The notes under the pieces are model-generated. The model was not told where the DNA came from and did no database searches. It saw nothing but the letters and a program-made list of their open reading frames with translations. A DNA stretch of 6,963 bases, taken from NCBI GenBank assembly GCA_030604165.1, contig JAUVWK010000148.1, positions 1-6,963 on the forward strand. The letters run 5' to 3'. Each line of letters starts with the position of its first letter. Positions within the stretch are counted from its first letter, which is position 1. The position numbers and the translations under genes were made by a program. Shown here piece by piece: positions 5,195 to 6,963 of this stretch. This stretch comes from Alphaproteobacteria bacterium. GTDB taxonomy: Bacteria; Pseudomonadota; Alphaproteobacteria; UBA828.

Positions 5195-6963
5195 TCAGGC
5201 CGCGGCGGCGATCTTCATGCGCGTGAGGTCGCCAAGAATTTCATTCACGCCGTCGAGCCGCGCCTCCGCGTTGCGCCAGTTGCGCATGAGCACGAGCTTG
5301 TTGTCGGGCCGGAGGCGCACGCCACGCTGCGGCTCGGAGATATAGGCGATCAACGCCTCGGGATTGGCGAAGGTGTCGTCCTTGAAGCTCAGCACGGCAC
5401 CCTTGGGGCCGGCGTCCACGCGGGCCACGCCCGCCGAGCGGCAGAGCTGCTTGATGGCGACGATCTCGAGCAAATGAAGAACTTCCGGCGGAGGCGCCCG
5501 GAAGCGGTCGGTCAGCTCCTCGACAAAGTCGTCGATCTCGCTCCGGTCCTCGAGCCGGGCGATCCGGCGGTACAGGCTGAGCCGGACATCGAGGTCTTGA
5601 ACATAGTGCTCCGGGATCAGCACGGCCGCGCCGATGCTAATCTGGGGCGACCATTGCGCCTCGCGCACGACCGTTTCGCCGCCCGCTTCGGCGCGCGCCG
5701 CGGCAACCGCTTCTTCGAGCATTTGCTGATAAAGCTCGAAGCCGACTTCGCGCACGTGGCCCGATTGTTCGGCGCCGAGCAAATTTCCGGCGCCCCGGAT
5801 GTCGAGGTCGTGGCTCGCCAGGCTGAACCCCGCGCCCAGGCTGTCGAGCCTATTGATCACCTGCAGGCGCTTGTGCGCCGCGCCGGTCAGGCGGTGCCCC
5901 GGCGGCAGCGTCAGATAGGCGTAGCCGCGCAATTTCGCGCGCCCGATGCGGCCGCGGAGCTGGTAAAGCTGCGCCAGCCCGAACATGTCGGCGCGGTGCA
6001 CGATCATGGTGTTGACGCGCGGCAGATCGAGGCCGGATTCGATGATTGCCGTGGAGACCAAAACGTCGAAGCCGCCATCGTAAAAGGCCGCCATGACGTC
6101 TTCCAGATCGCGCGCGCCGAGGCGCCCGTGCGCGACCCCCACCTTGACGTCCGGCGCCAGGGCGCTAACCCGCTTCGCTATCCGGTCCAGATCGGCGATG
6201 CGGGGGCAAACATAAAAGATCTGCCCGCCGCGAAGATACTCGCGCATGATCGCCTCGCGCACCACCAGCGGGTCGAACGGCAGGATGAAGGTGCGCACGG
6301 CGAGCCGGTCCACGGGCGGGGTGGCGATCACACTCATGTCGCGCACGCCGGTGAGCGCCATTTGCAGCGTGCGCGGGATCGGCGTCGCCGTCAGCGTCAA
6401 GACATGAACATCGGCCTTCAGGCGCTTGAGGCGCTCCTTGTGGGCGACACCGAAATGCTGCTCCTCGTCGACAACCAAGAGGCCGAGGGTCTTGAAGCGG
6501 ATGCCGTCGGCGAGCAGCGTGTGGGTGCCGATGACGATATCCACGGCGCCGTCGGCGAGGCCCTTGCGCACCTCGGCCGCTTTTTTGGCCGAGACCAGAC
6601 GCGACAGTTGCTCGATCCGCACCGGCAGCTCGGCGAAACGCTCCGTGAAGGTGAGAAAGTGTTGCCGGCAAAGCAGGGTCGTCGGCACCAGCACGGCGAC
6701 CTGGTTGCCGGACATGGCGGCCGCGAAGGCCGCCCGCAAGGCCACCTCGGTCTTGCCGAAGCCGACATCGCCGCAAATCAAGCGGTCCGCGGGGCGACCC
6801 GAGCCAAGGTCGGCCAAGGTGTCGTCGATGGCGCGGGCTTGGTCCTCGGTTTCGACATAGGGAAAGCGCGCACAGAACTCGTCGAACGGCGCCTCCGCCG
6901 CCTCCAGCGCGGCGGTTGATCGCATGGTGCGTTGCGCCGCCACCTTGATGAGGTCGTCCGCCA
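5195..6963 (-). CDS. mfd: transcription-repair coupling factor Mfd, C-terminal half (runs off the right edge)
   Basis: Mfd is a DNA translocase that binds RNA polymerase stalled at lesions, pushes it off and recruits UvrA for nucleotide excision repair. The window holds 588 residues, about half of the usual 1,150 or so; the UvrB-like and polymerase-interaction domains lie past base 6963. Numbering from the first whole codon (6961), one sees the Walker A loop GDVGFGKT (64-71), DEEQ of motif II (165-168) and TATP of motif III (191-194). These are followed by STAIIESGLDLP (303-314) and QLRGRIGRA of motif VI (334-342). Next comes the DIRGAGNLLG...GFELYQQMLEEAV block (about 387-418), the RecG/Mfd translocation hairpin. 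The Mfd-specific C-terminal D7 domain fills about 443-560. The frame is open to the right edge, so the in-frame GTG at 6943 is not the start. Nothing is broken. It ends at TGA 5197-5195, 141 bp before the nuclease gene. Confidence 0.97.
   Translation of the reverse strand, partial: ADDLIKVAAQRTMRSTAALEAAEAPFDEFCARFPYVETEDQARAIDDTLADLGSGRPADRLICGDVGFGKTEVALRAAFAAAMSGNQVAVLVPTTLLCRQHFLTFTERFAELPVRIEQLSRLVSAKKAAEVRKGLADGAVDIVIGTHTLLADGIRFKTLGLLVVDEEQHFGVAHKERLKRLKADVHVLTLTATPIPRTLQMALTGVRDMSVIATPPVDRLAVRTFILPFDPLVVREAIMREYLRGGQIFYVCPRIADLDRIAKRVSALAPDVKVGVAHGRLGARDLEDVMAAFYDGGFDVLVSTAIIESGLDLPRVNTMIVHRADMFGLAQLYQLRGRIGRAKLRGYAYLTLPPGHRLTGAAHKRLQVINRLDSLGAGFSLASHDLDIRGAGNLLGAEQSGHVREVGFELYQQMLEEAVAAARAEAGGETVVREAQWSPQISIGAAVLIPEHYVQDLDVRLSLYRRIARLEDRSEIDDFVEELTDRFRAPPPEVLHLLEIVAIKQLCRSAGVARVDAGPKGAVLSFKDDTFANPEALIAYISEPQRGVRLRPDNKLVLMRNWRNAEARLDGVNEILGDLTRMKIAAAA

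Noticed and set aside
5474..6919. Long plus-strand open frame (481 codons) opposite mfd
   Set aside because: It is fully antisense to a clear Mfd C-terminus. Its Arg/Ala/Asp/His-rich composition is what the reverse frame of a GC-rich gene gives, and it shows no domain.

Overview
The window reads as a chromosomal segment of a GC-rich alphaproteobacterium, possibly Rhodospirillales-like. That placement is inferred from the high GC content, the MEP-pathway dxr gene, the HpnC/HpnD squalene pair and the style of the Mfd C-terminus; no marker gene here fixes the taxon. Most of the DNA is coding, and all genes but one are on the minus strand.

Left edge (1-1182): the first 95 residues of a CDP-alcohol phosphatidyltransferase run leftward off the window. 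A CTP:phospho-alcohol-type nucleotidyltransferase runs rightward. The two genes diverge from a 146-bp spacer that could hold back-to-back promoters. The pair looks like an activation-plus-transfer module for a lipid headgroup or phosphodiester compound. The substrate cannot be read from the sequence.

Isoprenoid block (1201-4314, minus strand, transcribed in the order dxr, hpnC, hpnD): dxr makes 2-C-methyl-D-erythritol 4-phosphate, the committed step of the MEP pathway. HpnD and HpnC then take farnesyl diphosphate through presqualene diphosphate to hydroxysqualene on the way to hopanoids. hpnC and hpnD are tightly coupled: 10 nt apart, with the hpnD ribosome site overlapping the hpnC stop codon. 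A 110-bp AT-rich spacer separates dxr from hpnC. The third squalene gene, hpnE, does not follow hpnD, because the convergent nucleotidyltransferase gene occupies that place. The dxr leader holds overlapping inverted repeats, one of which can pair with the dxr Shine-Dalgarno.

Right part (4315-6963): a 301-bp intergenic stretch is followed by a small gene for an orphan PD-(D/E)XK nuclease-fold protein of lower GC than its neighbours, with an inverted repeat just upstream. Then comes the C-terminal half of mfd, the transcription-repair coupling factor, entering from the right edge.

I found no rRNA, tRNA, CRISPR array, insertion sequence or prophage. The core genes are ordinary family members. 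The parts worth a second look are the dxr leader, the divergent CDP-alcohol/nucleotidyltransferase pair, the displaced hpnE and the orphan nuclease.
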